Position numbers and translations under genes: made by a program | Shown here: positions 20,791 to 33,028 of the stretch, one piece after another | Numbering within the stretch: position 1 is the first letter of the stretch | Layout: each line of letters starts with the position of its first letter | Notes under the pieces: generated by a model | Told to the model about the DNA's origin: nothing | The model's input: only the letters and a program-made list of their open reading frames with translations | The model's database searches: none | Source of the DNA: Corylus avellana | Taxonomy: Eukaryota; Streptophyta; Magnoliopsida; Fagales; Betulaceae | Assembly: GCF_901000735.1 (NCBI RefSeq) | Contig: NC_081544.1 | Coordinates: forward strand, 31,056,095 to 31,120,094 | Direction: 5' to 3' | Length of the DNA stretch: 64,000 nucleotides

Positions 20791-22930
20791 ATAAAACCCT
20801 ATCCGTATCAATCCGTCATTCTGTAAATCATATGGACCGACAATGACAACAGTGGCTATAAAGTTATTGACATTAAGCAAACAAAGAAAATAGTTCGTGG
20901 GTCCAATCTAATTGGCTTGAATTAAATATGTACAACTGTGGTACGAAATCCCAATCCACAACAATTGGGTCACATGCTGAAAATGGGCTTATTTATTTAT
21001 TTATATATATGTATGCGCAAAATTTTGTATAAAAGAAACGTACAAAAGGACATGTCACGCACTAAATTTGCTTTTAAAGATTGATAATTATAGCTAAATC
21101 TTATTGGACCCAACTCTTACCAGCCAACCTAAAATTGATTTCTTTATGTCCCGTAAGTGCCAAGCAAACTTTTTATTTTCTTTTTTTAAAAAAATAAATA
21201 AATAAACAAGAGTTGCTTTTTCCCAATTCCATTCACACCCAAATTTTTCTTTATATCTTTCTTTTTGTGTTGGTGAGGGTTTATTTAATTTTAAATTTAT
21301 ACCACATCATAAAAAGACAACAAACCAATAAATTTAAATTATTCAAATTGAGGCCCCACTCACATTATTTGAGTAATTTTATAAGTCACTTTTATATTTA
21401 TCTTGTGTCATTCTGATAATGAGGTGACTTTTAAAATCATTATTCTATCAAAATTCAATAATAATCAATCATAAAGCAAATAATAATTTTAGAAGTCACA
21501 TCATTTTTTGAGTGAAAAAAAAAAAAAAAAAACGCAAGAGTGACTTTTAACATTACTCCACATCTTCTCCCTATAAGGTCATTACAATTAGGGCTAATAA
21601 AATGGGTTGGCGTGTCGAGTTAGTGTCAATCCGGTTGACCCACGAACCCGTTTATGCCAACCCAAATCCGACACATTTATATAAACGTGTCGAACTACCC
21701 AAACCTGAACACGACATGTTTTCTTAACGGGTAATACAACACGACTCAATAGGTTCCGGCATGACCCGACAATGAGTCATTTTAATTTTTATATCCAAAC
21801 CAAAATGGCAAAATCTCAGCAATGTGGCAGTTCTTAATTGAAAAAGAATTGTGTTTGAGAGAATTGATAGAAAGCCTCCAAAACAACAAAAGATAATTCA
21901 TGGATCTATTATTAGTGGTAATTGAGTTTGAGCATGTAAATCTCAACATATCTTAAAATAACTTGAATAAATTCAACAAACATATGGACAATTTATTTAG
22001 CTCAATTTTAAGGTGTGCCTCATTCCAATGGACATTTATACCATGCAATACTGAACAAATGAATGCCATTTTTTTTTTTTTTTTTTCTCTTTTGGTTAAA
22101 AGTTTAAGTTAAAAAAAAATTAAATAATAATAATAAACAACTTGTAGGTTGACACGACACGACTCATTATAACCTAAACTCAATTAACTTAAACCATAAC
22201 GGTAAATTTAAGTCTTCGCGGATTATATTATCCGCCCTAGTTATAATCAGATAAATAAATTTTCGTATATCACGTGGGATTTCAATGCTTTAAGAGTGGA
22301 CAGTGGCAGAAGTGTCACGTGCCAGAGAAAAAAAAAAATGTACGTAACGAGCCGTTAAGAATCAGTCAGCTTTCAGACAGCCACCCTTTTCTGTCTCCGG
22401 CTATGAAAATCCGGCCTTCGCGCGCCATCCATCCATGATCCATGACCCAGCCAGCTGTAAGCCCCAACAGCTCCCCGACAACTGTACCGTGCAAACTGTA
22501 CGTAGAGAGGCATCGCACAGCTGGATCCATCTATCGCTATTGGAGCTCTGGGTTACCCGTGGGCAATGAGTAAACGGTATATATGGAGTCCGTCGCCGTC
22601 GGGGACCAGTACTCTGAGTGATTTCTTCTTCTGTGTATAGGACTGAAAAACAGAACGTGGCCTACTTGTCGTTTCAATTAATACGTGGGGGCGCCTCTCG
22701 TTCGAAACGTGTACAGACAGGCACAAAGCTCTGCTCACGCGCTGATGGGGACCACTTTGGTTTTGTGGGACTCGGGCTGACAAAGCGTCCTCTGCTAACA
22801 ACTCCTTGTCCGTGACAATCTGGCGGGAAAAATGTCCTTCATTGCTCGAGCTCTCCCACCATTTTAATTCGACTATTAATCTTATTTAAATACAAATATT
22901 ATTTTATATTCTTAACTTATTCTTTTTTTA
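20791..22930 (+). repeat. Duplicated module C, copy 3 (diverged)
   Basis: Matches 5464-7620 with more substitutions and indels than copies 1 and 2. It includes G-boxes at 22270-22277 (TCACGTGG) and 22315-22322 (TCACGTGC). It carries about 70 extra bases near 22480-22545. No sulfotransferase follows; homology ends near 22930. Confidence 0.7.
21589..22239. mobile_element. Non-autonomous hAT-like element, copy 3
   Basis: TAGGGC and GCCCTA ends with flanking 8-mers ATTACAAT and GTTATAAT. Together with copy 1 these point to an ancestral duplication near GTTA(C/T)AAT. It is shorter than copies 1 and 2 because of an internal deletion near 21740. Confidence 0.65.
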
Positions 22931-22950
22931 TTGGGTTTACATATATACAC

Positions 22951-24087
22951 GAAAAGAAAAAGAAAAAATTGTATTCAACGTATACGGCATAGATTGAATA
23001 AGTAATCTGAATATTGGGAGTAGCTAATTAATTAGTCTAATAAAATGAAGAACAAAAGTATTTATATATTTAGGGTATGTTTGGGAAATCGATTTTAATA
23101 AGTGAGATTTTAAAAAATGTGTTTTTGAAATTGTTACTTTTTAAAATGATATAGATGTTTGGTAAAACATGTTAAGTAATACTTTTTTTTTTTTTTATCA
23201 ATTGAGTTTTTGAATAACATTAGTATATAATTGCGGTTTCATGGCCAAATAGGTAAATATTACGCCATATATTGTTTTAAGAGAAATCGTAATTTTTGTT
23301 TAAATTCTCATTTTTCAAATAAGTACCCTTAGTCAGTTTATAAAAATCGCGAATTTTTTCACGATTATAAAATTTTCATTTTTAAAATCGTAATCTCAAA
23401 CACTCAAAAATTATCATTTAATTTAAAAACATAAATTAATTTTTAAAAAATGCGCTCATAAACGGACCTTAGTAGCCTTGCGGCTTTTTTCCCAAAGTAG
23501 AACAAATTTGAAGTGCCTAGCCCCATATGCCACCTCGTATTTGTCTCTATATATCCCATAATTCATCATTTTGGCCAAGATTTTGTCTATTTGCTAGGTG
23601 GCAGGCTAGAAAATGGAAAAGCATAGCCTCTCATTATTTTGTTTAACAAAATGAATGAAAAAATATAATAAAATCATTTTTTTAATTGCTGGACCCCTTA
23701 AAACATGGACCAAAAACCAAAAAGAAAAAGTATACATATTAAATATTAATATGGCTTGCAATGCACCCCAAACGTATCACAACTTCGCAAGGACCGATCG
23801 GGGCCTCCAAAGGTCACCCATAGGCAATCGCTCTAAAAATTAATTTTTAAGTAATTTTAAAATTGTCGTTAAATATTTAATTGTTAAAGTAATGGTTAAG
23901 TGATTAAATTTATTTTTTTGTATTAGCTTAAATTTTTAGGATAGTTGATAATTTAACATAATATCAGAACTAAATATCCTAAGATCGAACCTTAACTCTG
24001 TTAATTCACTGATGATTTAACATTGATAAAATTATAATTTAATTTTTAAAATTATGAATAATTAAAAACTCACTATTTTACATGCAA
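22951..24087. repeat. 1.1-kb block repeated across a gap, unit 1
   Basis: Starts AAAAGAAAAAGAAAAAATTG and runs to CATGCAA at the gap. The same sequence restarts at 24188 directly after the 100 N and continues to about 25340. Differences are scattered single bases and T-run lengths. No gene is present; the ORF at 23655-23843 is disrupted in the other unit. Confidence 0.75.
23073..23468. mobile_element. Tourist-like MITE
   Basis: The ends GGGTATGTTTGG and AAACGGACC are imperfect inverted repeats, flanked by TTA on both sides. This matches PIF/Harbinger-type Tourist MITEs, which use a 3-bp TTA/TAA target. A second copy at 24309-24718 belongs to the repeated block; its right flank has mutated. 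No coding capacity. Confidence 0.55.
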
Positions 24088-24187
24088 NNNNNNNNNNNNN
24101 NNNNNNNNNNNNNNNNNNNNNNNNNNNNNNNNNNNNNNNNNNNNNNNNNNNNNNNNNNNNNNNNNNNNNNNNNNNNNNNNNNNNNNN
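24088..24187. other. Assembly gap (100 N)
   Basis: Exactly 100 N between two near-identical 1.1-kb blocks. Confidence 0.98.
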
Positions 24188-25340
24188 AAAAGAAAAAGAA
24201 AAAATTGTATTCAACGTATACGGCATAGATTGAATAAGTAATCTGAATATTGGGAGTAGCTAATTAATTAGTCTAATAAAATGAAGAACAAAAGTATTTA
24301 TATATTTAGGGTATGTTTGGGAAATCGATTTTAATAAGTGAGATTTTAAAAAATGCGTTTTTGAAATTGTTACTTTTTAAAATGACATAGATGCTTGGTA
24401 AAACATGTTAAGTAATACTTTTTTTTTTTTTTTTTTTTTTTTATCAATTGAGTTTTTGAATAACATTAGTATATAATTGCGGTTTCATGGCCAAATAGAT
24501 AAATATTACTCCAAATATTGTTTTAAGCGAAAGCGTGATTTTTGTTTAAATTCACATTTTTTTCAAATAAGCACTCTTAATCAGTTTATAAAAATTTTAA
24601 ATTTTTTCACGATTATAAAATTTTTTATTTTAAAATCGTAATCTCAAACACTCAAAAATTATAAATTAATTTAAAAATGTAAATTAATTTTAAAAAAAAA
24701 TGCGCTCTTAAACGGACCCATAGTAGCCCTTGTGGCTTTTTTCCCAAAGTAGAACAAATTTGAAGTGCCTAGCCCCATATGCCACCTCGTATTTGTCCCT
24801 ATATATCCCATGATTCATCATTTTGGCCAAGATTTTGTCTATTTGCTAGGTGGCAGGCTAGAAAATGGAAAAGCATAGCCTCTCATTATTTTGTTTAACA
24901 AAATGAATGAAAAAAAAATAATAAAATCATTTTTTTAATAGCTGGACCCCTTAAAACATGGACCAAAAACCAAAAAGAAAAAGTATACATATTAAATATT
25001 AATATGGCTTGCAATGCACCCCAAACCTATCACAACTTCGCAAGGACCCTTCTGGGCCTCCAAAGGTCACCCATCGGCAATCGCTCTAAAAATTAATTTT
25101 TAAGTAATTTTAAAAATGTCGTTAAATATTTGATTGTTAAAGTAATAATTAAGTGATTAAATTTATTTTTTTGTATTAGCTTAAATTTTTTAGATAATTA
25201 ATAATTTAACATAGTATCAGAACCAAAGGTCCTAAGATCGAACCTTAACTCTGTTAATTCACCGATAATTTAACATTGATAAAATTATAATTTAATTTTT
25301 AAAATTATGCATAATTAAAAACTCACTATTTTACATGCAA
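24188..25340. repeat. 1.1-kb block repeated across a gap, unit 2
   Basis: Second unit of 22951-24087. It continues past the point where unit 1 is cut (TTTACATGCAA, ending near 25340) into unique sequence, as expected if the true chromosome has one unit here. Confidence 0.75.
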
Positions 25341-28163
25341 AACATCTTTTCAATGTCGAGTCATTACAATTATATAGCAATTTACACAAAAAAAAAAAAG
25401 AAAAAAAAAAAGATACTCAATAAAATATATTATGACTCACACCCACGTGTACCTTTGCGAGGCTCAAAAAGTTTGAAAGGAGACTCAAGAGTAAAGATCT
25501 CTTAGCTAATTTGACCGTTGACTGATTAACTATGATTAGTTAAGCTAATTAATTAATTAAGTGGTGTTGATGTGGTTAAGAGATGGCCTGAAGACCGTTA
25601 GAATGGTGGTTGGAGGTCAACAATAATGAAATTATTTTATCCCATTCTTCTGTTTCGTTTCAAAGATTAGTCCAATACTGTAGCACGTGGTTAAGTGCGG
25701 CTAATGATAGGGAATAGGGATCTAGAGGTAACTAATTGCCTCAACGTACAACTATTTACATACGCTTAGATTTGATTTCCTTTGGATGTGGTAGCTAATG
25801 ATTTTGATAATCCAAATGGAGCGTACATCTTAATATAATTAACGGAAAATTTATAAAATATAATGTGAATCATATGATAGGGGTGTAAGCAAGTAGGCAG
25901 TAGGGACAAAAAATCATTCAAGTGCGCAAGCCTAATTGGATAAATGTCATTTATTTTTATTTTTTTAATATATCCATATAAGAGGAGGAGAAGAGATTTT
26001 TTAATTTTTAATTTACCCATGTATTCAATAGTTTCATTTTATTTACGAAAATGCTCGAAAGAGCAATGTTAAATTGGTGTGATAAAGTTCATTAATTCTT
26101 AAATTTTTATTTTTGTTAAAAAAAATAAACATAAGATGATTCTAGAGTGTTGGATGTATAATAAGTAGGCATTACTGGTATGAAAAAGCTACTTTTTTGG
26201 ATAAGCATATGAACAAGCCAACAAGGAACCTTTTCAGCTTTTTGCCTCCACTAAAACTGTTTTTTTTTTTTTTTTAATAATCAATTAATTAATGAATTGG
26301 TCAGAAAAATAAATTAATAAATGCAAGACTGAATCTAGATCAAAAGAGATTCTGTCTTTTTTTAATTATTATCTAGAGTAAAGTCTACTTAATTNNNNNN
26401 NNNNNNNNNNNNNNNNNNNNNNNNNNNNNNNNNNNNNNNNNNNNNNNNNNNNNNNNNNNNNNNNNNNNNNNNNNNNNNNNNNNNNNNNNNNNNNAAAAAA
26501 AAAAAAAAAAAAAAAGAAGCATTTGGACTTTCAAGTTTGTCAAATATTTATGAATTGTGCCAATTAATGATCGGTAAACACAAAAAAATCAATTGTTTAC
26601 CAACTTATTTATCAAGTTATTGTACTTGTGCTTACTTTTCTCGTTTCTAATGTAAGTACAAAACAAGCATTTTCAATCATGACTATTATTAAAACTAGGC
26701 TTGCAATAAAATCGAAGAGAGGTTTTTTTTTCTATAGTTCTATGATGTTGTGTTTCAAAAGAGAAATTGATACCAAATTTTTACTAGTTCAAGATCTAAA
26801 ACAACGTTGGGTTTTATTTTGATAGGTAATTGAATTGGAAATTGAAATATATTAAGAAAAAATAATTTTATTTGTTCTTTTCTTGTACTTTCTTTACATT
26901 GAATGAATACTAATTTAAATTTTTTAATATTTATTTAATTTTTAATTTTAATATATTTTTTTCATTTTTTTCTCCTTTAACTTAATAAAAAACTAAAATT
27001 TCTCTCATCTTTCTATGATAGATCCCCCTATTCTGCATAACTTTCTTCTTCTTCTTCTTTTTTTTCTCAAAAATAAAAATAAGATTTTTTTTTTCTTTCC
27101 AAAATTGTTAAAAAAAAAAAAACAAAAAATGACGTAAAACTTAATCCCAGAAAAAAGGGGGACTGGGGGAGGAAGCAGATGGGGGCCCACGTGCGAGGGA
27201 CATTAGGCCGGCATGCAACCGCAAGACATGCGTGTGTGCGCGCACCAAATAATATTGACCGAGAAAGCAAGTATATACAGTTGCCTCTCCATCATGTGGG
27301 GGCACTCAGGTCCACCGCAAATATATATATATATATGCCTAAATTACTTGGGCGGTTTATTTTATTTATTTATTGGATTTAAAGGATGTTTTTACTATAT
27401 TAGACAGTGATTAGTTGTGTTTTAGCTTGGACGGTGGAGATGCATGTTAAGCTAGAAAAATTGGGTTAATTTAGGTAATATTATAGTGATTTGTTAGTTG
27501 TCACTGCGTTCGTGAATCAAAAAACAGCAAAAATGTCTGAGTCTTTTCTCTTTTTGAAAAAATCTGTTTCAAATGCTGCGAATTAAGATAGCTTCATTCT
27601 CTGTTATAGTAAGATGTTTTTTTTTTCTCCTGATTCTTGGACCATATATGGGAGAGACAGATGTACTCAATATCCAACCTTTCTCAAATAAGGGAACAAA
27701 ACTAAAAATAAAAATGGTAAAAACATGTTGCAAAAACTAGGTAACATTATACGATTTACACTATATATGGCATGCGTCCCACGTTAGCAGTTTTCACTAA
27801 TTGTTTGTTGCTTCATTGAATAAGATCTTCTCGGGTCGGGAAACGAAAATGAGTCATAATCAAAATTTTCTTTAACAGATTTACACTATATATGTAGCAT
27901 TATATATACTATTAAATGCAATTAAATAAAATCTTAACCATAAAATAGATTCTAAGTAAAATAGAAAGGAATAAAAGATGCTTGTCATATATTTTTCTTG
28001 CCTACTTATCAAGTTATCATTATGAGTGATGCTTAATAATGTGAACATGTCCTATATATTAGCACATGTTACACATAAAATCCACCATCACATCAGTCGG
28101 TAAGATTTTGTTTTTTAATTTTTTTTGTTTGTATAATGCTACTCTTTTTTGTTTAAGTATTGT
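25341..28163. other. Intergenic DNA, no gene recognised
   Basis: AT-rich DNA with homopolymer runs and a 100-N gap at 26395-26494 followed by a run of A. A G-box-like GCCCACGTGC lies near 27185. ORFs at 25766, 26628 and 27005-27410 are short and lack splice or family support. Confidence 0.5.
26395..26494. other. Assembly gap (100 N)
   Basis: Exactly 100 N, followed immediately by a run of about 20 A. Confidence 0.98.
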
Positions 28164-28571
28164 GTAAAATTCACTTAACTCCCTTAAACTATCACCCCAA
28201 TGACAATCTACCCCCCAAAATATCAATTGCAACAATTCATCCCCCAAACTATCAAAACAATGACAATGTACCACAAATTTTAACAAAATGACGAAATTAC
28301 CCTTAATAAAATAAAAACAAAAATACTAAAATTTATTTATTTTTTCAAAATTTTAAGAATATTTTTGTCTTATTAAAAATTATATATGGGTAATTTCATC
28401 ATTTTGCCCAACTACAACTATATGGGTAATTTAAAAATTAAAATTTTTTGTCTTATTAAAAATTATACATTGTCATTGTTTTGATAGTTTGAATAGTAAA
28501 TTGTCGTAATTGATACTTTGGGGGTAAATTATCATTGGGGTGTTAGCTTGAGGGGGTTAAATAGACTTTAC
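28164..28571. mobile_element. Long-inverted-repeat MITE, about 408 bp
   Basis: The left arm (GTAAAATTCACTTAACTCCC, then ACCCCAATGACAAT) is mirrored by the right arm, whose reverse complement reads GTAAAGTCTATTTAACCCCC, then ACCCCAATGATAAT. The arms run well over 50 bases with further internal pairing, so the whole element can fold. No ORF. A target-site duplication was not identifiable, so the superfamily is open. Confidence 0.6.
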
Positions 28572-28835
28572 TTTTAATTATTTTTAAAAAGTTTTTAAAA
28601 AGTTTGTATAATGAATGAATATACATATTGTCTTTCTCGACATGCGTGTTGTGCAAAAAGACTTTGTAGGTGTTCGTTTCTTGGAAAGCATTTGGTGGAA
28701 GAACAAAGGCGATGATGTCAATTCAATTCGGCTGAAAGTAGGATGGGGCTTCGGTCCACAATAACTTTCTTTTAAAAGAATATAAAATATCATCTAACGT
28801 TATCATTTTAATAGATTTTGGTGTTATATACAAGC

Positions 28836-28942
28836 TTTTTTTTTTTTTGACATGTCCGCACAAGAGGAGAGAGGGGAATTTGAACTAATAACCTCCACTT
28901 CATTAAGTGTAGTCCCAGTTGATTGAACTACCTCTTGGGGAC
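28836..28942 (-). mobile_element. tRNA-derived SINE with target-site duplication
   Basis: Read on the minus strand, the 107-bp body has a tRNA-like A box (GTAGTTCAATCAACTGGG) and a B box (GTTCAAATTCC), and ends with an A-tail (T-run at 28836-28848). It is flanked by GTGTTATATACAAGC (28821-28835) and GTGTTATATATAAGC (28943-28957), a 15-bp target-site duplication with one mismatch. This is the expected structure of a LINE-mobilised SINE transcribed by RNA polymerase III. Confidence 0.8.
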
Positions 28943-28957
28943 GTGTTATATATAAGC

Positions 28958-29639
28958 TGACTTAGCTAACTATTGTAATTTATATAAGGTTTTTATAAAA
29001 GTTATTTTATTTCACATTTACTTATTTGATTGCAAAGAGCAAATCATTGTACAAAATCCCTAATCGTAGGAAATTTGGATCCGTTAGTAAGTGGGACATA
29101 TTACCCACTTTTATAATTAAGTAAAACAAAAAAAAATTCCCCTTTATCTTTTTTTTATTTTTTTATAAGATCAGATTCAACTTATCTAGCACTATTACAG
29201 CACCATTTACTTGCACGTTTTATAAACAATATCGTTAATCGGATGTTTCACACAAAAGTGATTGTCGTACGTGCATGTGTGGATTGTAAAATACATACTC
29301 ATAAATAGAAAGTTGCATTGGCGCGATGGAAACTCAAGAGTCAAGAGCGAGGGTGACCGCAACAATTTTTTTATTTTATTTTTTTACGTTTTTACCGTTT
29401 CTGCCTTTTGATGAAAGAAAGTAAAAAAGTCATTAATATTGGTGTTAGTGAATTGGACTGGGGTCCAATTGGTCCGCTCCACAAACCTTGGAGCGATTAT
29501 TAACCCAACCGACTAATAACACGTGGCTTATTGTTACCACTTACCACCCCTTCCTAAATAACGAAACTTCAAGCCCACCAGCGCACTTTAGCATATACCT
29601 GCCACTGTGTCTAATATGCACCGGGGGTAGTTCAGACTC
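28958..29639. other. Upstream intergenic region of the ACR4-like gene
   Basis: AT-rich DNA becoming less so toward 29640. It includes an ACACGTGGC element near 29519 (ACGTG core). No gene. The promoter of the ACR4-like gene should lie in its right part, but no single TATA box stands out. Confidence 0.4.
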
Positions 29640-30872
29640 ACTGCTCTGTTTTAGAGAGAAACTGAAATCGGAAACAGAGCATACAAAAGAGAGAGAAAGA
29701 GAGAGAGAAGGGGGGAAAGGAAAGGCTAAAAGGGTGCGTGTGTTACGTGGTACTTTTTCGTTGTTGCAGGTTTTGGAGCATCGTGTCGGGGGAAGGGTCT
29801 GATTTTTTTGGAATTCTTTTATTTTTGGGTTTTCTTTAAAGGTTGAGACTTATATATATAAAAATATTTCCTTGGTGAGAGAGTACATAGAGAGAGAGAG
29901 AGAGAGAGGTTGAGATCTCCGAGTGCGTATATAAATATATACTGTGCTTTGTTGGTCGCAAACACACGAGCTTCCGTGTTTACAGAACCGAGAAAACTTT
30001 TGGTGTAGTGGATCACTAATCTTCAAGAATTGGTAATGGGTACGTGCTCCTTCCCCCTGTTCCTCTTTTGTTTCTCGTGCTCTGTTCTTGGATTTGTGCC
30101 TCCTGTTCTGTGTTCCTCTGTGTGGCTGTTAATCCTTGTTTGCTTTTGGGGTTGGGCTTTATCCTGGGTAGGAAGTACCGGGCGGTGTGTGTTTCCTGTG
30201 GTTTTTGTTTTAAGCTTTTGGGATGGGTGGTGGTCATAACTTTGTTTGTTGTTTTGGCTTTTTAGTTTCGGCTTGTGTTGGTGAAATTTTTTGTGTTCAT
30301 TATGGTTAATTTGTTGTTTCCGGGGATTTGTACCGGTTCTCTGGTTTTTTTTTTTTTTTTCTCGGATTTTGTGTTTTTTGGGGGCTGGATTTTGTTAGTT
30401 ATGTGTTCTCTGCAGCCTTAATTGTGATCCCGGCGGATGGAATCTGTGCCTTTTTCTGGTATTTGTGCTTGACTCTCTCTCTCTCTCTCTGTTGAAGCTT
30501 TTGTGCTTCAATGGCTTGGTGGGTTATGTGTGTGTGTTTTTTTTTTCTCGTGTTTTCTCTCTCACATTCGCCACCGAGCCTACCAACACATTTACATTTA
30601 CACGCGCCCCCACCAACTTTTTGGTGGAGGTGGCTTGGCTTAATTGGCTTTCTTGGTATCTGGGCAATTCTAGAATTTGTTAGTTTTCTCTCAAGCCCCC
30701 CACCCCGCTCTCCTCCCCCTTCTCTACCCTTGAGAGGATTTGGTTTATGGCTTTTTTCTTTTCTTTCTAATCTTTATGAATTCCAGTGTCTTTTGTTTTC
30801 TCTGTAATTGTCCTTTCTTCTCTGATTGGTTCATTTTTTATTATTCCTACAGCTTTTATTTCGGAGGTCAAC
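29640..30872 (+). promoter_or_regulatory. ACR4-like 5' leader with a UTR intron
   Basis: The leader is purine-rich with GA repeats at about 29690-29712 and 29889-29908. An intron of about 810 bases probably runs from a donor at 30033 (GGTAATGG) or 30040 (GGTACGTG) to the acceptor CTACAG ending at 30852. Twenty bases of UTR then precede the ATG at 30873. The transcription start is not visible. Short ORFs inside (for example 30044-30265, 30511-30807) lie in the intron. Confidence 0.5.
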
Positions 30873-33028
30873 ATGAGCTTTTCACATGACATGGATGATG
30901 AATATGAGAAACTCTTTCGGAGAATGAACCCACCTCGGTATGTAAATTTCTGTCTTCTTCAGTGTCTCTCTGAAAGTGACCTTCAAAATTTGGCCCAACT
31001 CACGCTGAGATTTACGCCTTTCTGTCCACCAACCTTTTTTCTTTCTCAGGGTTGTAATTGATAATGAGGCCTGCAAGAATGCAACAGTAATAAGGGTATG
31101 GCTTTAATTTCCTTTTTTTATTTTCTTTTATTTATTTATTTATTTTGTCCTTTATTGCCTTTTTCCCCCCTTCTTTGAGAATATGTTGGTACTTATTTTT
31201 GCTCTATTATGATGCAGGTTGACAGTGCAAACAAATATGGAATACTTCTGGAAGTTGTACAAGTCTTTACTGACCTTAACCTTATCATAACTAAAGCTTA
31301 CATATCTTCTGATGGTGGATGGTTCATGGATGGTAAGATTCTTTTAGAGTCTCTGAAACCCATTCTCTGATATATTTAACTGCAGAAGTCAAAATTTATT
31401 TTGTGATTTTTTTTTTCTTCCACTAGTTTTTAATGTCACTGATCAAGATGGAAACAAGGTTACTGATAAAGGGATTTTGGACTATATTCTAAAGGTGAGT
31501 TGCATTGGATATTGATGTATTTCTCTGATTTTTTGCATATACTTAGCTGATAGCTGATTACTTGTGTTCATCTTCAGTCTCTTGGGCCAGAATCATGCTT
31601 TATATCTTCTATGAGATCTGTTGGGGTTAAACCATCAACCGACGACACTGCAATTGAGCTAACCGGAAGTGACCGACCCGGACTTCTTTCTGAAGTTTGT
31701 GCTGTGCTCACACATCTTAAATGCAATGTGGTGAGTGCAGAGGTGTGGACACACAACACCAGGGCTGCATCCGTGATGCATGTGACTGATGAGGAAACTG
31801 GGTGTGCAATTACTGACCCAGAGAGGCTATCTAGGATCAAGGAACTTCTCTGTAATGTACTCAAGGGCAGCAACAAATCTAGTGGAGCCAAGACTGTTGT
31901 CTCTCATGCAGCCACACACACCGAGAGGAGGCTTCACCAGATGATGTTTGCTGCTAGGGATTATGACCGAGCTGATGATGATGCCTTGGAAGAGAAGCAG
32001 AGACCTAATGTGAATGTTGTCAATTGGTCTGACAAAGACTACTCTGCGGTTACCATCCGGAGTAAAGATAGGCCAAAGCTTCTCTTTGATACAGTTTGCA
32101 CATTGACAGACATGCAATATGTGGTTTTTCATGCAAATATTGATGCCGAGGGGCCAGAAGCTTATCAGGTATGCCATTTTCCTCCTCCTTTGGTTAGTTA
32201 CACACGCTTGTGATATTATTTGTAGCATTGTGGCTAATTTTGTAGGGATAAATCTGCAGGAATACTATATCAGGCACATTGATGGATCCCCTGTGAATTC
32301 AGATGCAGAGAGACAAAGACTAATACAATGTCTTGAAGCAGCTATTGAGAGAAGGGTATCTGAGGTGAGTACTCTAAATATGTTGAGAGGAACTTGCCAA
32401 TATTTTACCAACAATTATGTACATTGAACATATGGATAACTATATCTTTGGAATAATTTTGCTGAACATATTTATTGCTTTAACATTGATCTTAATCTTT
32501 TGAGCATATTCACAAATTGACTGTTTGTTTGTGTGATTAGGTTCTATAGTTCTCTAGTTCAGATCTCTTTAAGAAATATTAAGCATCCAATAGAACTTGT
32601 AAATAGCAGCTGAAAACAAGTGCACTTGGGTCATCTTTTGTTCCTTGGAGAGGCTCTTTTTATTAAATTGTTTCTTCCTCATTCAGGGCTTGAAGCTAGA
32701 ACTCTGCACCACCGACAGAGTTGGGCTGCTATCAGATGTCACCCGCATCTTCAGAGAAAATAGCCTCACTGTCACCAGAGCAGAAGTCACAACCAAAGCA
32801 GGCAAAGCTGTTAATACATTCTATGTTCGAGATGCATCAGGGTATCCTGTTGATTCAAAGACAATAGATTCCATCCGACAAGCAATTGGGCAGACTATAC
32901 TTAAAGTGAAAGGCAGCCCTGAAGAGTCAAAGCCTGTTACTCAGGAGTCTCCCACCCGGTTCCTCTTTGGTGGTCTCTTCAAGTCTAGATCCTTCGTTAA
33001 CTTTGGTTTGGTCAGGTCGTACTCCTGA
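30873..33028 (+). CDS. ACR4: ACT domain repeat protein, ACR4-like (complete, seven coding exons)
   Basis: Coding exons are 30873-30937, 31050-31095, 31218-31332, 31427-31494, 31578-32168, 32260-32364 and 32687-33028, all with GT-AG junctions, giving 443 residues. The protein has four ACT domains at about 34-100, 122-195, 253-325 and 331-400. It shows the ACR signatures [51 protein letters not shown] and [11 protein letters not shown], and ends [20 protein letters not shown]...LVRSYS. Length and C-terminus match Arabidopsis ACR4 closely as I recall it. ACT domains bind small ligands, often amino acids; ACR proteins lack a catalytic domain and are thought to be sensors or regulators. No transit peptide is evident. 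The start could also be the second Met (MDDEYEKL, residue 7); the first in-frame ATG after the UTR intron was chosen. Confidence 0.95.

Noticed and set aside
29488..29802. 104-codon ORF before the ACR4-like gene
   Set aside because: It lacks an ATG start (TTG) and spans the GA-rich leader; no family resemblance.
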